Positions 43,525-52,787 of a stretch of DNA of 64,000 nt are shown in pieces; position 1 is the stretch's first letter, and each line of letters opens with the position of its first letter. Where the stretch lies: NCBI RefSeq assembly GCF_016632335.1, contig NZ_JAEPBG010000004.1:62001-126000 (forward strand), in the 5' to 3' direction. The notes under the pieces were generated by a model that saw only the letters and a list, made by a program, of their open reading frames with translations, made no database searches and had not been told where the DNA came from. Both the position numbers and the translations under genes were made by a program. Origin of the DNA: Noviherbaspirillum pedocola (GTDB lineage Bacteria; Pseudomonadota; Gammaproteobacteria; Burkholderiales; Burkholderiaceae_D).

Positions 43525-46065
43525 TCATCGATGTATGCCTTCTTCCTCGCATGGAACAGGCATGAATTCCTTCAGGAAGGGAGCGGTGCGGCTGGCTTTG
43601 TCATGCACGATCTCCGCAGGCGTACCTGACGCAACAATCCTGCCTCCTTCATCACCTGCGCCCGGCCCGATATCGATTACCCAGTCGCTTGCTGCCAGCA
43701 TGCGCATGTCATGTTCGACGACGATAACGGTATTGCCTGATTGAACCAGCTTGTCGAGCTGAAAGATCAGCTTGTCGACATCCGACGGATGCAGCCCGGT
43801 CGTCGGCTCATCCAGGATGTAGAGTGTATTGCCTCGCGTGGTACGTTGCAGTTCAGTTGCCAGCTTGATGCGTTGCGCTTCGCCTCCGGAAAGTTCGGTC
43901 GCGGGTTGACCCAGCCGCAGGTAACCGAGACCGACTTCACGCAGCACGCCCAGAGAACGTTGTATCGCGGGCTCATCGACAAAGAAATCATGAGCGGCAT
44001 CGACCGTCATGGACAATACATCTGCAATGTTCTTGTTCTTGTATCTAATCTCCAGGGTCTCGGCATTGAAGCGTGTTCCCTGGCAGACCGGGCACGGCGC
44101 ATAGACGCTCGGAAGAAACAGCAATTCAACCATGACAAAGCCTTCGCCCTCGCAGTTGCCACAGCGCCCCTTGGCGACATTGAATGAAAACCGCCCGGCG
44201 TCGTAGTGGCGTGTCCTGGCTGCCTGCGTGGAAGCGAAAAGCTTGCGGACATGGTCGAACAGGCCGGTGTAGGTGGCAAGGTTCGAGCGTGGCGTGCGCC
44301 CGATGGGCTTCTGATCCACCGTAACCAGACGCCCGATGCTGGCCATGCCAGCCGTGATGCGGCCACCCAGCGTGGCGGGCATGTCATGCTCTATCGATTC
44401 GCCCTGGTCTGCTTCCGCAACAAGCTCCTGGCCCAATTCCCGCGATACCAGCTCGACCAGCACCTGGCTCACCAGGCTGGATTTCCCCGAGCCCGAAACG
44501 CCGCTGACGCTGGTCAGAACGCCTAAAGGAAACGCTGCATCGACGTTGGCGAGATTGTTACGCGTGACGCCTTCCACTTGCAGCCAGCCGCGCGGGGAAC
44601 GTATCGAACGCCCGGCAAGCCCGTTGTCCGTGAATAGATAACGTCGGGTATGCGAGTCCGTGACATGCGACAGGCCCGGCGGCGGCCCGCTATACAGAAC
44701 GCGTCCGCCATGCTCTCCGGCTTCGGGGCCGACATCGACAATCCAATCGGCATGACGGATCACTCCCAGCGCATGTTCGACGACAAACATGGAATTTCCC
44801 GCCTGCTTCAAGCGGTCCAGCGCTTCCAGCAGCGCCTGGGTATCCGCGGGATGCAATCCGGCCGAAGGCTCGTCAAGCACATACACCACGCCAAAGAGAT
44901 TGGAGTGAACCTGCGTTGCAAGCCGCAGCCGCTGCAATTCGCCGGGGGACAAGGTCGGTGTGCTGCGCTCGAGCGTCAGGTACCCCAGCCCCAGTGACAG
45001 CAGTACCGACAGCCGATCAGAGAGGTCGGCCGCAATGCGCTGGGTGACGATAGCCTTTTCGGGATGCGTTGCTGCCATTTGATCCCAGCCTGGCGCGCTT
45101 TCCCGGGCATAGGGATGCAGCAGGGTTGCCAGCTGCTTCAACGGTAGTCTGGAGAGCTCGGCGATATCGTATCCGGCAAAGCTGATGGCAAGCGATTCGG
45201 GGCGAAGTCGCTTGCCCATGCATAGCGGGCACTCCTTCCCTACCATGTACTGGGAAACCCGCTTTTTCATGGACGCGCTTTCCGTATTGGCAAAGGTGTC
45301 CAGCACATATTTGCGGGCGCTGGTGAAGGTGCCCTGATAGCTGGGCGTGTCCTTTCGCTTCAACGCCTGCTGCACTTCCTTTGGGCTCAGTCCGGCATAG
45401 ACCGGAACCACCGGCTGTTCCTCGGTGAACAGGATCCAGTTGCGGTCCTTCTTTGGCAATTTGCGCCAGGGTATGTCGATGTCGTAGCCAAGGGTCGTCA
45501 GGATATCGCGCAGATTCTGTCCATGCCATGCGGGCGGCCACGCGGCGATCGCGCGTTCCCTGATCGTCAGACGATCGTCCGGCACCATGGATTGCTCCGT
45601 CACTTCATACACCCGTCCCAACCCATGGCAGGTGGGGCAGGCGCCTTCCGGCGTATTCGGAGAAAAGGATTCCGCATACAGGATCTCCTGGCCTTCAGGG
45701 TAATTGCCGGCGCGCGAGTACAGCATGCGTAGCGAATTGGACAGCGTAGTGACGCTGCCGACCGATGAGCGGGTAGTCGGCGCCCCCCGCTGCTGTTGCA
45801 GGGCGATGGCGGGAGGAAGCCCTTCGATGCTGTCCACTTCCGGCACGGGCATTTGATGGAACAGGCGGCGTGCATAGGGAGAAACCGACTCGAGATAACG
45901 TCTTTGCGCTTCCGCGTAGAGCGTGCCGAAAGCCAGCGAAGATTTGCCGGACCCGGATATGCCGGTAAAGACCACGAGTGCATTACGGGGAATCTCAAGG
46001 TGCACGTCTTTCAGATTGTGTTCGCGTGCACCACGAATCTGCACAAAGCCGTCTTTTTTGCTCAT
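43525..46065 (-). CDS. UvrA-like ABC ATPase (UvrA2-type excinuclease subunit)
   Basis: An 846-residue UvrA homologue, about 100 residues shorter than canonical UvrA. Both ABC modules are present: Walker A GISGSGKSSLAFGTLYAEAQRRYLES and GVSGSGKSSLVSQVL, signatures TLSPGELQRLRLATQ and ELSGGEAQRIKLATELQ, Walker B VYVLDEPSAGLHP and LYILDEPTTGLHP. Zinc-finger cysteines remain (CPTCHGLGR; RCGNCEGEGF with CPVCQG). The short length is due mainly to a reduced region after the first signature, as in UvrA2 proteins, whose roles include damage tolerance or drug resistance. It is convergent with the light-response genes and transcribed alone. Confidence 0.9.
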   Translation of the reverse strand: MSKKDGFVQIRGAREHNLKDVHLEIPRNALVVFTGISGSGKSSLAFGTLYAEAQRRYLESVSPYARRLFHQMPVPEVDSIEGLPPAIALQQQRGAPTTRSSVGSVTTLSNSLRMLYSRAGNYPEGQEILYAESFSPNTPEGACPTCHGLGRVYEVTEQSMVPDDRLTIRERAIAAWPPAWHGQNLRDILTTLGYDIDIPWRKLPKKDRNWILFTEEQPVVPVYAGLSPKEVQQALKRKDTPSYQGTFTSARKYVLDTFANTESASMKKRVSQYMVGKECPLCMGKRLRPESLAISFAGYDIAELSRLPLKQLATLLHPYARESAPGWDQMAATHPEKAIVTQRIAADLSDRLSVLLSLGLGYLTLERSTPTLSPGELQRLRLATQVHSNLFGVVYVLDEPSAGLHPADTQALLEALDRLKQAGNSMFVVEHALGVIRHADWIVDVGPEAGEHGGRVLYSGPPPGLSHVTDSHTRRYLFTDNGLAGRSIRSPRGWLQVEGVTRNNLANVDAAFPLGVLTSVSGVSGSGKSSLVSQVLVELVSRELGQELVAEADQGESIEHDMPATLGGRITAGMASIGRLVTVDQKPIGRTPRSNLATYTGLFDHVRKLFASTQAARTRHYDAGRFSFNVAKGRCGNCEGEGFVMVELLFLPSVYAPCPVCQGTRFNAETLEIRYKNKNIADVLSMTVDAAHDFFVDEPAIQRSLGVLREVGLGYLRLGQPATELSGGEAQRIKLATELQRTTRGNTLYILDEPTTGLHPSDVDKLIFQLDKLVQSGNTVIVVEHDMRMLAASDWVIDIGPGAGDEGGRIVASGTPAEIVHDKASRTAPFLKEFMPVPCEEEGIHR

Positions 46066-46418
46066 CTAGTTTTCCTGTTGGATCGCCTGTACGCAGTGTT
46101 CGAAGTGGATAGGTGCCCCATGTTCAGCCATTGGCCTTTGTCGGACGTTCTTTACCCATTAATAAAATGTCCACTAATGTGACCGTGAGAAACACGAAAT
46201 AGTTCGATATGCCGTGTGGTGCAGCGCACGTAAGGTGTTTCAGTCGTTCCTGCCAGCGGAGAGAGAATCTCGTCCTGCTGCCGGATGGAACGCGGGCAGG
46301 GGAACATTTCAGAGCTCTGTTTCGAGCGGATAGACAGGAACCTTCCCAAGGAAGAAGGTCGAAAACATCATCGTTCGCTTCTATCCGACAAACCGCACTC
46401 AGCAATAAGGAAAAGAGC
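46066..46418. other. Divergent promoter region between uvrA-like and royal-jelly-type genes
   Basis: About 350 bp without a gene. A plus-strand open frame continues upstream of 46419 but its codon choice and composition differ from the gene. AATAAGGAAAAGAGC directly precedes the chosen ATG. No repeat or terminator stands out. Confidence 0.5.
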
Positions 46419-47534
46419 ATGGTCGCTGCAGTCCCGCAATTGTTTGCCGACGAACCGGTCGGTGCATTAGAGACCGTCGCACTCTTCGATGGCGCGATGC
46501 CTACCGGCGTAACGGTTTCCCGGCAAGGTCGCATCTTCATCAACTTTCCCAAGTGGGGCGACGATGTGCAATTCACGGTCGCTGAACTGCGCGAAGGCAA
46601 GCCGGTAGCCTATCCGGATGCGGCATTCAACCGTACAGACCCGAACGACCCTGCCGCGGCACTGGTCTCGGTGCAGAGCGTAGTGATCGATCCGGCCGAC
46701 CGGCTCTGGATCCTCGATACCGGCAGCCCCATGTTCCAGCCGACGCAATACGGGGGCCCCAAACTTGTCTGTGTCGACCTTGCTGCCGATAAGGTAGTGC
46801 GCAAGATCCTGCTGCCGCCGGACGTCGCTCTGCCCACCACCTACCTTAACGATGTGCGCTTCAATCTGCGGCAAGGCAACGAAGGCATGGCCTTCATCAC
46901 CGACTCCTCGGCCAAGGGACCCACCGGCATCATCGTCGTCGATCTTGCCTCGGGCGATAGCTGGCGCCGGCTGCATGACCATCCGTCCACCAAGCCGCTG
47001 GAGATACACGAGTTCCTGCCGGTGGTCGAGGGACGGCCGTTCCTGCAGCAACAGCCGGACGGCACGGTCAAGCCCGGCCCGGCGATGGGCACCGACGGCG
47101 TTGCCATCAGCGCCGATGGGACGCGCCTCTTCTATTGCCCGCTGGGCAGCCGCAACTTGTATAGCGTGTCGACCGAAGCGCTGATAGACCGCTCGAAGAG
47201 CGATGCCGACGTGGCGACAACGGTGGTCGACGAGGGCAACAAGGGCGGCGGCTCGGACGGCCTGGAATCGGATGCCGCAGGCTGCATTTACGCGACTGAC
47301 TATGAACACAACGCGGTGCTGCGCCGCAGGCCGGACGGCAGGTGGGAAACCGTAGTGCACGATCCGCGCCTGCTCTGGCCGGACACGATGTCGGTCGCGG
47401 CAGACGGCTATCTGTACGTGACCGCGAATCAGTTGCATCGCCAGGCGCGTTATCACGGTGGGCAGGATCTGCGGCACAAGCCGTATGTGCTGTTCCGTAC
47501 CCGCATCGATGCGCGGCCAGTCGAGTTGGGCTGA
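46419..47534 (+). CDS. Major royal jelly protein / SMP-30-like beta-propeller protein
   Basis: A 371-residue protein of the bacterial MRJP/yellow family, a six-bladed beta-propeller related to gluconolactonases. Typical segments are PTGVTVSRQGRIFINFPKWGDDVQFTVAEL, VQSVVIDPADRLWILDTGSP, PTTYLNDVRFNLRQGNEGMAFITDS, MGTDGVAISADGTRLFYCPLGSRNLY and GGGSDGLESDAAGCIYATDYEHNAVLRR. No signal peptide is visible from the chosen start, which follows AATAAGGAAAAG. The ligand or substrate is unknown; lactone hydrolysis is one possibility. Confidence 0.87.
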   Translation: MVAAVPQLFADEPVGALETVALFDGAMPTGVTVSRQGRIFINFPKWGDDVQFTVAELREGKPVAYPDAAFNRTDPNDPAAALVSVQSVVIDPADRLWILDTGSPMFQPTQYGGPKLVCVDLAADKVVRKILLPPDVALPTTYLNDVRFNLRQGNEGMAFITDSSAKGPTGIIVVDLASGDSWRRLHDHPSTKPLEIHEFLPVVEGRPFLQQQPDGTVKPGPAMGTDGVAISADGTRLFYCPLGSRNLYSVSTEALIDRSKSDADVATTVVDEGNKGGGSDGLESDAAGCIYATDYEHNAVLRRRPDGRWETVVHDPRLLWPDTMSVAADGYLYVTANQLHRQARYHGGQDLRHKPYVLFRTRIDARPVELG

Positions 47535-47551
47535 TCCTGCTTCTCAATCGC

Positions 47552-47728
47552 ATGCTCGGCATCGAGTTCATCGACTTGGGCTGGAAGGATAACCGCTACA
47601 TGCACGCCTTCGGCAGCCTGCCGGGCGATATACTGCTCGCCAGCTTCGAGCAGGCTTGGCAGAAGATGCGCCAGCATGGCCATCCGCATGCGCCGGGTGC
47701 CCATTCGATCACGCAGGCGGCAGTCTAA
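47552..47728 (+). pseudogene. Possible 3' fragment of an unidentified gene
   Basis: A frame of 58 codons starting 17 bp after the royal-jelly-type gene encodes an acidic, aromatic peptide (GIEFIDLGWKDNRYMHAFGS, then LPGDILLASFEQAWQKMRQHG). It reads like the end of a real protein, but has no ribosome-binding site and no recognisable domain. I interpret it as a gene remnant; a genuine small protein cannot be excluded. Confidence 0.3.
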
Positions 47729-47885
47729 GCCGGCAACTTCGCGTGGCCGAGCGAGGCCCTTCCGCTGCTCGCAAACCTGGCGTATGCCTTCATTTCGATG
47801 CGAGCCTCCAACAAGCAGCCTGGTGCGAAAGGTACGGCGAAGAATGGTTTTTCCGGGTTTGCAATATGCATGGGCGAAGCGCCAG

Positions 47886-48263
47886 ATGGACAACAAACAG
47901 CTTATCGGGCTGTGTTTCGTATTCTTGTGGTTCTTCATCGGCGGCATCATGCACTTCGTCGCGACCGATCTCGAGGTCAGTATCGTTCCACCGTGGATCC
48001 CATGGCCGCGCGCGGCTGTACTGGTCAGCGGAGTGCTTGAGCTGGCTGGTGCGCTCGGAATCATCATTCCTTCGACACGAAAGGCCGCCGGTGCCGGCCT
48101 GTTCATGCTTACGCTAGCAGTGACACCGGCGAACATCTACATGCTGCAGCGGCCGGAGTTGTTCGGGATATCGATGTGGTTGCTATGGATGCGCCTACCG
48201 CTGCAGGTAGCGCTGTTGTGGCTCATCCTATGGAGCACTCGCCGTTTGCATCGGCGTCGCTGA
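47886..48263 (+). CDS. DoxX-like membrane protein
   Basis: A 125-residue protein with four transmembrane helices: LIGLCFVFLWFFIGGIMHF, AAVLVSGVLELAGALGIII, GAGLFMLTLAVTPANIYML and WMRLPLQVALLWLILW. The layout and the motif SGVLELAGALGIIIP fit the DoxX-like family. Function is unknown; relatives are linked to redox or membrane stress. It is followed at once by a decayed flavin reductase gene. Confidence 0.82.
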   Translation: MDNKQLIGLCFVFLWFFIGGIMHFVATDLEVSIVPPWIPWPRAAVLVSGVLELAGALGIIIPSTRKAAGAGLFMLTLAVTPANIYMLQRPELFGISMWLLWMRLPLQVALLWLILWSTRRLHRRR

Positions 48264-48297
48264 GTGATCTGATCTGGAGACTAATCTACCAAGAGCC

Positions 48298-48534
48298 GTG
48301 CAAGAGTTGCGCGACCTGCTCAGTAGCGCAGACGCGATTCTTATAGCCAGTCCCGAATATGCGCATGGCATAAACGGAACGATGAAAAACACTTTGGATT
48401 GGCTGCTAAGCCATCCTGGCTTTGCTTACAAGCCCGTTTCGGTATTCAATCCTTCATATCAGTGTCATCACGCGCATAAAGCGCTGAAGGAGACTTTACG
48501 TACCATGGCAGCGGACCTTATTCCTGGTGCCTGA
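48298..48534 (+). pseudogene. NADPH-dependent FMN reductase, N-terminally truncated remnant
   Basis: The 78-codon frame matches only the C-terminal half of the FMN reductase/flavodoxin-like family: LLSSADAILIASPEYAHGINGTMKNTLDWLLSHPGFAYKPVSVFNPS corresponds to the family's SPEY...LKNAIDWLS region. An in-frame stop lies just upstream (48265-48267), so the flavin-binding N-terminus is missing. It appears inactive. Confidence 0.75.
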
Positions 48535-48539
48535 ATCCG

Positions 48540-48800
48540 CATACCAGTAATCGGATCGGGAATTGACCAGAGCGAAATTGCGCAGAAACCGACATTTCGT
48601 GCAGCGATAAGCGGAGCGCTTGAATGCGTCGTACATCATTTACAACCGAAATCAGCCAACGGACGAAGCTTAATTGTTGGAAATACAAGGAGTTGAACAA
48701 CCGTTTGCTGAAATCAACGGCTATGGTGCACATGATATTGACCCGGAACTTGGTTAGCCTGTGGTCTTGCTCAATCAAGTTATTCACGCATTTGGAGAAT
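48540..48800 (-). pseudogene. IS6-family transposase remnant
   Basis: On the minus strand the peptide SKCVNNLIEQDHR is almost identical to the conserved SKYLNNIIEQDHR segment of IS6-family transposases that carries the catalytic Glu. The following sequence (LTKFRVNIM) still resembles the family but then decays, and no complete frame or clear terminal inverted repeats remain. It marks an old insertion at the edge of the accessory region. Confidence 0.68.
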
Positions 48801-48973
48801 CAAAGTTTCGGGTCGCAAACTCCGTCGAACCGGCTTTGCAACAATAGACAGTACCTGCTATATTTCCGTGTGACAACAGTTCTCTCTTGCCGCGTCTGAA
48901 TTGTCGTCCCAAATTTCCTGTTTTCTTCGAGACGATTGCACCGAGAATAACGAAAACCCGAAGAAAATTTGTT

Positions 48974-49111
48974 ATGAGCGAGCGCCAACGCTATGCCGTG
49001 CTTAATTTGCCGGCAGTTCCTGAAGTCAGCGCTATAAAAATCGTTTTCAACCGTCGCAGCGCAATCATTATTACGTTCACGACGCCAGAAAAAGAGCACA
49101 TTCAAGGTTAA
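48974..49111 (+). CDS. Small protein preceding the nuclease gene (45 residues)
   Basis: A short frame (starting MSERQRYAVLNLPAVPEVSA and ending PEKEHIQG) ends three bases before the nuclease ATG, the spacing of an operon partner. The sequence around it is AT-richer than the window average, like the nuclease gene. I do not recognise it. Its reality rests on position only. Confidence 0.4.
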   Translation: MSERQRYAVLNLPAVPEVSAIKIVFNRRSAIIITFTTPEKEHIQG

Positions 49112-49114
49112 AGC

Positions 49115-50296
49115 ATGGAATTGGAAACGGAACTTTTATCACTTCTGGAAAGCTTGGAGCATTTTGAGCACACAAGCAGTCTTTCCAGCCAGTTCAATAT
49201 ATTCGAAGCGGTTAACATGGCGAGGCAAGAAATACGGCACTCGAGGTTTCTCGCATATTTGTTGGACCCGTCTCAGCCTCATGGTCTGGATGACCGCTTT
49301 TTAAAAGCAGTCATCTTCGCCGCAGCGGAAAATCACACGTTATTGCCTATACCAAAACTGCAACTTGCAATCGCAGATTATTCCGAAGCGCGCGTATATT
49401 GCGAGCGCGACCATTTCGATATTTCCGTCGAGATACCCGATTTAAAACTTCTGTTCGTCATCGAAAACAAGATTGGTGCCGGGGAGCGGGAAGGCCAACT
49501 CATCGATTATCGTAAGAACGCACAAAAGCTCTACCCTGAGTACAAATTTTTCGGATGCTTTTTGACCGCTGACGGATATGTTGGCGAGGATATGGAATGG
49601 GCGTCACTGAGCTATTCCGCAATCACCAGCAGCCTGAGGAAACTTGAGCAGACGGGGATGTTGTCTCCCGCCGTGCAAATGGCAATCGACCACTATGTGA
49701 AACTGATAGAGAAAAGAGTTATGGCCTCAAAAGAGCTAATAGAAGCCTGCAAACGAATCTACCGGCAGCATCGGACCGCCTTGGACTTAATCTACGAACA
49801 CGGCAGCGAGTCATTACTCGGACAAGCCTATATCGAGTTTCAGGAGAAACACCCATCGTTGGGTAGCGCGTTGGAACTAAGAAAGGAATTTCTCTCCTTT
49901 GTCCCCAAAAGTTGGGCCAATATGGAAAATTTTGATGTCGCGGATCTGAGCAAATGGAAAACGTCTTGTCCGATAAAATTTTGGTTAACGACTGATGCGG
50001 AACATCTTCATTTAAAGCTTGAGGTCGGGCCTGTCGATGGCAAAAAGAATTTTAGTCGCGAATCCTTCGTTGCAAAACTGCGTAAAGCATTCAAGTCGAG
50101 AGAGAACAGAAGGACAGGCGATGTATTTACACGGATCCTGAGCAGGAAGGTGAAATTGGATGAAGATGCCGGGGTCGAACATTTCGCCGCTTCGCTGGAG
50201 AAGTTATGGCAGCAAATCGACGGTGACGATGTGATTCAGAAAGTGGAAACTGCGGCGAAAGAGTGCCTGCAGTGTCCTGCTTCCCAGGATCGTTAA
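49115..50296 (+). CDS. PD-(D/E)XK nuclease family protein
   Basis: A 393-residue protein with an N-terminal PD-(D/E)XK nuclease fold of the PDDEXK_4 type. Visible are NMARQEIRHSRFLAYLLDPSQPHG, then FDISVEIPDLKLLFVIENKIGAGEREGQLIDY, where Asp of FDISVEI and the Glu-Asn-Lys of VIENKIGA match the D...ExK catalytic core. The C-terminal half is helical and unassigned. Base composition is visibly lower in GC than the neighbours, a sign of transfer. Proteins of this group are frequent in mobile and defence-linked regions; the target is unknown. Confidence 0.82.
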   Translation: MELETELLSLLESLEHFEHTSSLSSQFNIFEAVNMARQEIRHSRFLAYLLDPSQPHGLDDRFLKAVIFAAAENHTLLPIPKLQLAIADYSEARVYCERDHFDISVEIPDLKLLFVIENKIGAGEREGQLIDYRKNAQKLYPEYKFFGCFLTADGYVGEDMEWASLSYSAITSSLRKLEQTGMLSPAVQMAIDHYVKLIEKRVMASKELIEACKRIYRQHRTALDLIYEHGSESLLGQAYIEFQEKHPSLGSALELRKEFLSFVPKSWANMENFDVADLSKWKTSCPIKFWLTTDAEHLHLKLEVGPVDGKKNFSRESFVAKLRKAFKSRENRRTGDVFTRILSRKVKLDEDAGVEHFAASLEKLWQQIDGDDVIQKVETAAKECLQCPASQDR

Positions 50297-50522
50297 GTCA
50301 ATAACACAGAGCCTGCTTCTCGGAAGGCAGCCCTGAATTACGGGAAGGCTGTTCGTCTCGACCAGCCTTTAACACACGTAGCCATGCCGAACGCGCCGTT
50401 CTTTGCTGGCCTCGTACGACAGGCATCAGCTTACTGTTCGCATACACGACTGCCCCGAGTCCACCACGGGAGTGAAGACTTCCTTGACGCCAAAATGCCG
50501 CTGGATCTTCGCCAAGGGCATG

Positions 50523-51542
50523 CTATTTGAACCTTTCCGGCCACAAAAAACTCGGTAGAGACTGGCGTATTTCCTCATCGGTCTGATCGGGGACATCGCG
50601 CAGGTCCAATATCCATCTGCGCGTCACCAAACCATCTTCAATTTCAAGAAATATCTCGTCATTGAAAAACTTTCGCGCCGTTGGTCCGGTGCGGCGATGC
50701 TCTCCGCGGTAACAGCGCAACACGCCGCTATACCAGCTTGCCAGTACAGAGCTACTCGCTGTCGCAAACAGCGTGTTCAATGGCAGTTCTCCCCCGCTCG
50801 ATAGCTTTACGAGAAACAGGCTATCCCGGAATATTTCCCACTCCGCGACATAGCCATTGCTACAGTTCGGCCAGCACGGCGTGAAAGGGCGCTTGTCCAT
50901 AAGCGCGAGGTATGGTTCCAATGGATACTGGTCCAGAAGATAGCTATCCCCTTCGTAGATCAAGCGCTCTTGAATATCAAACGTCATGGCTGTGTACTTT
51001 TCGCTTTGAGCACTGTCCCGGCGGAGTGATATCGGTAACCCGACCCACTGGCCGCAATGCGGCGCTGAGCGTTTGCGCGGTAAAGCTGCCGATTCCGGGG
51101 GCGGCAGATTCCCGCTTGCCAGCAATACAATATTCAGTTTGGTGACGCGGTTGCGGAAAAGGAAGTGGACAACCGATGTCGGCAGTATCCCGGGATGCAC
51201 ATGCAGCCCGGCTTTCCCATGCTTATCCGCAAATACGGCAGTACGCCTGGAGCCGCCATCCAGAATGGGATCCAAGGTGAACACCAGCGTGGCGTCGCTG
51301 TCGCGCACATTCCATTCAGTACGCTGAAGGTAGGAGCGCGACGGCGTCTCGACCAGGCAATATCTTGCGGCGATTGGACCATCTTCGGACCTGCGCCCCT
51401 GTGGACACCATCCGCCGTGCGGTATGCCATGCGCTATCGCCCAATCGAGCCCGGCCCGATCAGCGCCTGTCTGGCCGCCGGACATGAGCAGGAAACCGCT
51501 GTCGACCTTGAACAAATCATCCAATCGGACTCTCCGATCCAT
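50523..51542 (-). CDS. Fusion of a SLOG/molybdenum-carrier-like domain with an unrelated C-terminal domain
   Basis: A 339-residue protein. Residues 1 to about 150 match the putative molybdenum carrier/SLOG-like family: LLMSGGQTGADRAGLDWAIAHGIPHGGWCPQGRRSEDGPI, then YLQRTEWNVRDSDATLVFTL. This is a Rossmann-type nucleotide-binding fold. After a Pro/Arg-rich linker, residues from about 188 (a Met in MTFDIQERLIYEGDSYLLDQYPLEPYL) form a second domain. It resembles a widespread small family with a central CW..GY.A.W.I..DKL-like pattern. The two may have been joined by a deletion. The ATG overlaps the ankyrin stop (TGATG), so it is the last gene of the operon. Confidence 0.75.
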   Translation of the reverse strand: MDRRVRLDDLFKVDSGFLLMSGGQTGADRAGLDWAIAHGIPHGGWCPQGRRSEDGPIAARYCLVETPSRSYLQRTEWNVRDSDATLVFTLDPILDGGSRRTAVFADKHGKAGLHVHPGILPTSVVHFLFRNRVTKLNIVLLASGNLPPPESAALPRKRSAPHCGQWVGLPISLRRDSAQSEKYTAMTFDIQERLIYEGDSYLLDQYPLEPYLALMDKRPFTPCWPNCSNGYVAEWEIFRDSLFLVKLSSGGELPLNTLFATASSSVLASWYSGVLRCYRGEHRRTGPTARKFFNDEIFLEIEDGLVTRRWILDLRDVPDQTDEEIRQSLPSFLWPERFK

Positions 51543-52756
51543 CAAGTTGCGTCGGTGTCGCCAAACGCCGCGGTGGCCAGCCGGTCAAGCGCCTGCGCCT
51601 CCTGCGGGGAAAGGTCGGCATCGGCCAGCAATGCCTGTATCAGCTCGCGGGCATCAGGCGCCTGACGCAACGCCTTTGCCACTTCCATAGCGTCCGGGGA
51701 TGCACCCCTTCGCAGCAACACCGCGATCATGCCGGCGCGCTGGTGGATGAAGTCGGTATCACTGTCATACAGGTCGTCCGGGCAGGCGCTCAATGCGGTG
51801 CGCAGCGGCAGTTCGTCCCCGGCGTGTATATCGGCGCCGGCCGCGAGCAGCAGCTCCACCATGGTTTCATCGAGCGAGCCGACCGCGGCGAGCAGGGCGG
51901 CGTCGCCGCCGGCATGCACGTCCGCTCCCTGCGCCAGCAGCCACTCGACCGCGTCGACTGCCATGGTGGTCGCGCCAGCAGTGAGGGCTGCATCGTCGTC
52001 GGCATGCAGGTCGGCGCCTTGTGCGATCAGGAACGCCAGCATGTCCGTGTTGTTGACGGCAGCGGCGCTACGCAGCGCTATGACTTCAATATCGCTGATC
52101 TGCACGCCTGCATCGAGCAGGAGCGTCAGGATCGCCATGTGGTCGGCGTTGCGCGAGGTGCCGGTGAAGTAGTACGGGGTGCGCAAGCCATACGCATGGA
52201 CGCCTTCGCTTAGCACCGCGATCGCCGCACAAGCATCACTGCGGGGATCAGCGCCATGACGCAGGGCGAGTTCCACGCCATCGCGGTCGGCCCAGCGGCA
52301 GGACATTTGCAGGAACTTGTTCCAGAAGACTGCACGCCAGTCGTCGATTCCGATGCCGTCGTGCCGTAGCGTATCGCGCAAACCCTGCAGCCGCCCCGCG
52401 ACGAATCCCGCAAGCCACGGGTCGGCAGTCGATACGGGAATGGCTGGGCCGGTTGGCGCTGCCACGTCCTCGACTGACAACGGCCATGGAACGGTCGACT
52501 CTTCGAGCGGCTCAGCCAGCGCACCCAGCGCAATGCGTACATCGAAATCAAAGCCGTTCACTCCGGTAAGCACTGCAGCAAGCTTCAACGCCGGCGTCAG
52601 CGTCGAACGGCCCAGGAAGGACAGGACAGCATCTTCGTAGGCATTTTCTTCGCCCGAGCTGATCGGGTATTCCTGAAACAGGATGCGCCAATGGGCGCGC
52701 AGTTCATCCAGCGTTTTGCAGGATTCCAGCGGCAGGTGCCAGCCAATGAGGTTCAT
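51542..52756 (-). CDS. Ankyrin-repeat protein
   Basis: A 404-residue protein. The N-terminal 130 residues are not assigned (WHLPLESCKTLDELRAHWRILFQEYPISSGEENAYEDAVLSFLGR). The rest contains five or six ankyrin-like repeats: DRDGVELALRHGADPRS, NADHMAILTLLLDAGVQISD, NTDMLAFLIAQGADLHADDDAAL, AVDAVEWLLAQGADVHAGGDAAL and DETMVELLLAAGADIHAGDELPL. Such arrays bind other proteins. No signal peptide is visible, so it is cytoplasmic. It lies 31 bp after the sirtuin gene and overlaps the SLOG fusion gene. Confidence 0.8.
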   Translation of the reverse strand: MNLIGWHLPLESCKTLDELRAHWRILFQEYPISSGEENAYEDAVLSFLGRSTLTPALKLAAVLTGVNGFDFDVRIALGALAEPLEESTVPWPLSVEDVAAPTGPAIPVSTADPWLAGFVAGRLQGLRDTLRHDGIGIDDWRAVFWNKFLQMSCRWADRDGVELALRHGADPRSDACAAIAVLSEGVHAYGLRTPYYFTGTSRNADHMAILTLLLDAGVQISDIEVIALRSAAAVNNTDMLAFLIAQGADLHADDDAALTAGATTMAVDAVEWLLAQGADVHAGGDAALLAAVGSLDETMVELLLAAGADIHAGDELPLRTALSACPDDLYDSDTDFIHQRAGMIAVLLRRGASPDAMEVAKALRQAPDARELIQALLADADLSPQEAQALDRLATAAFGDTDAT

Positions 52757-52787
52757 GATTGTCCTATCAGGAAGGTGGGTGAGGGAG

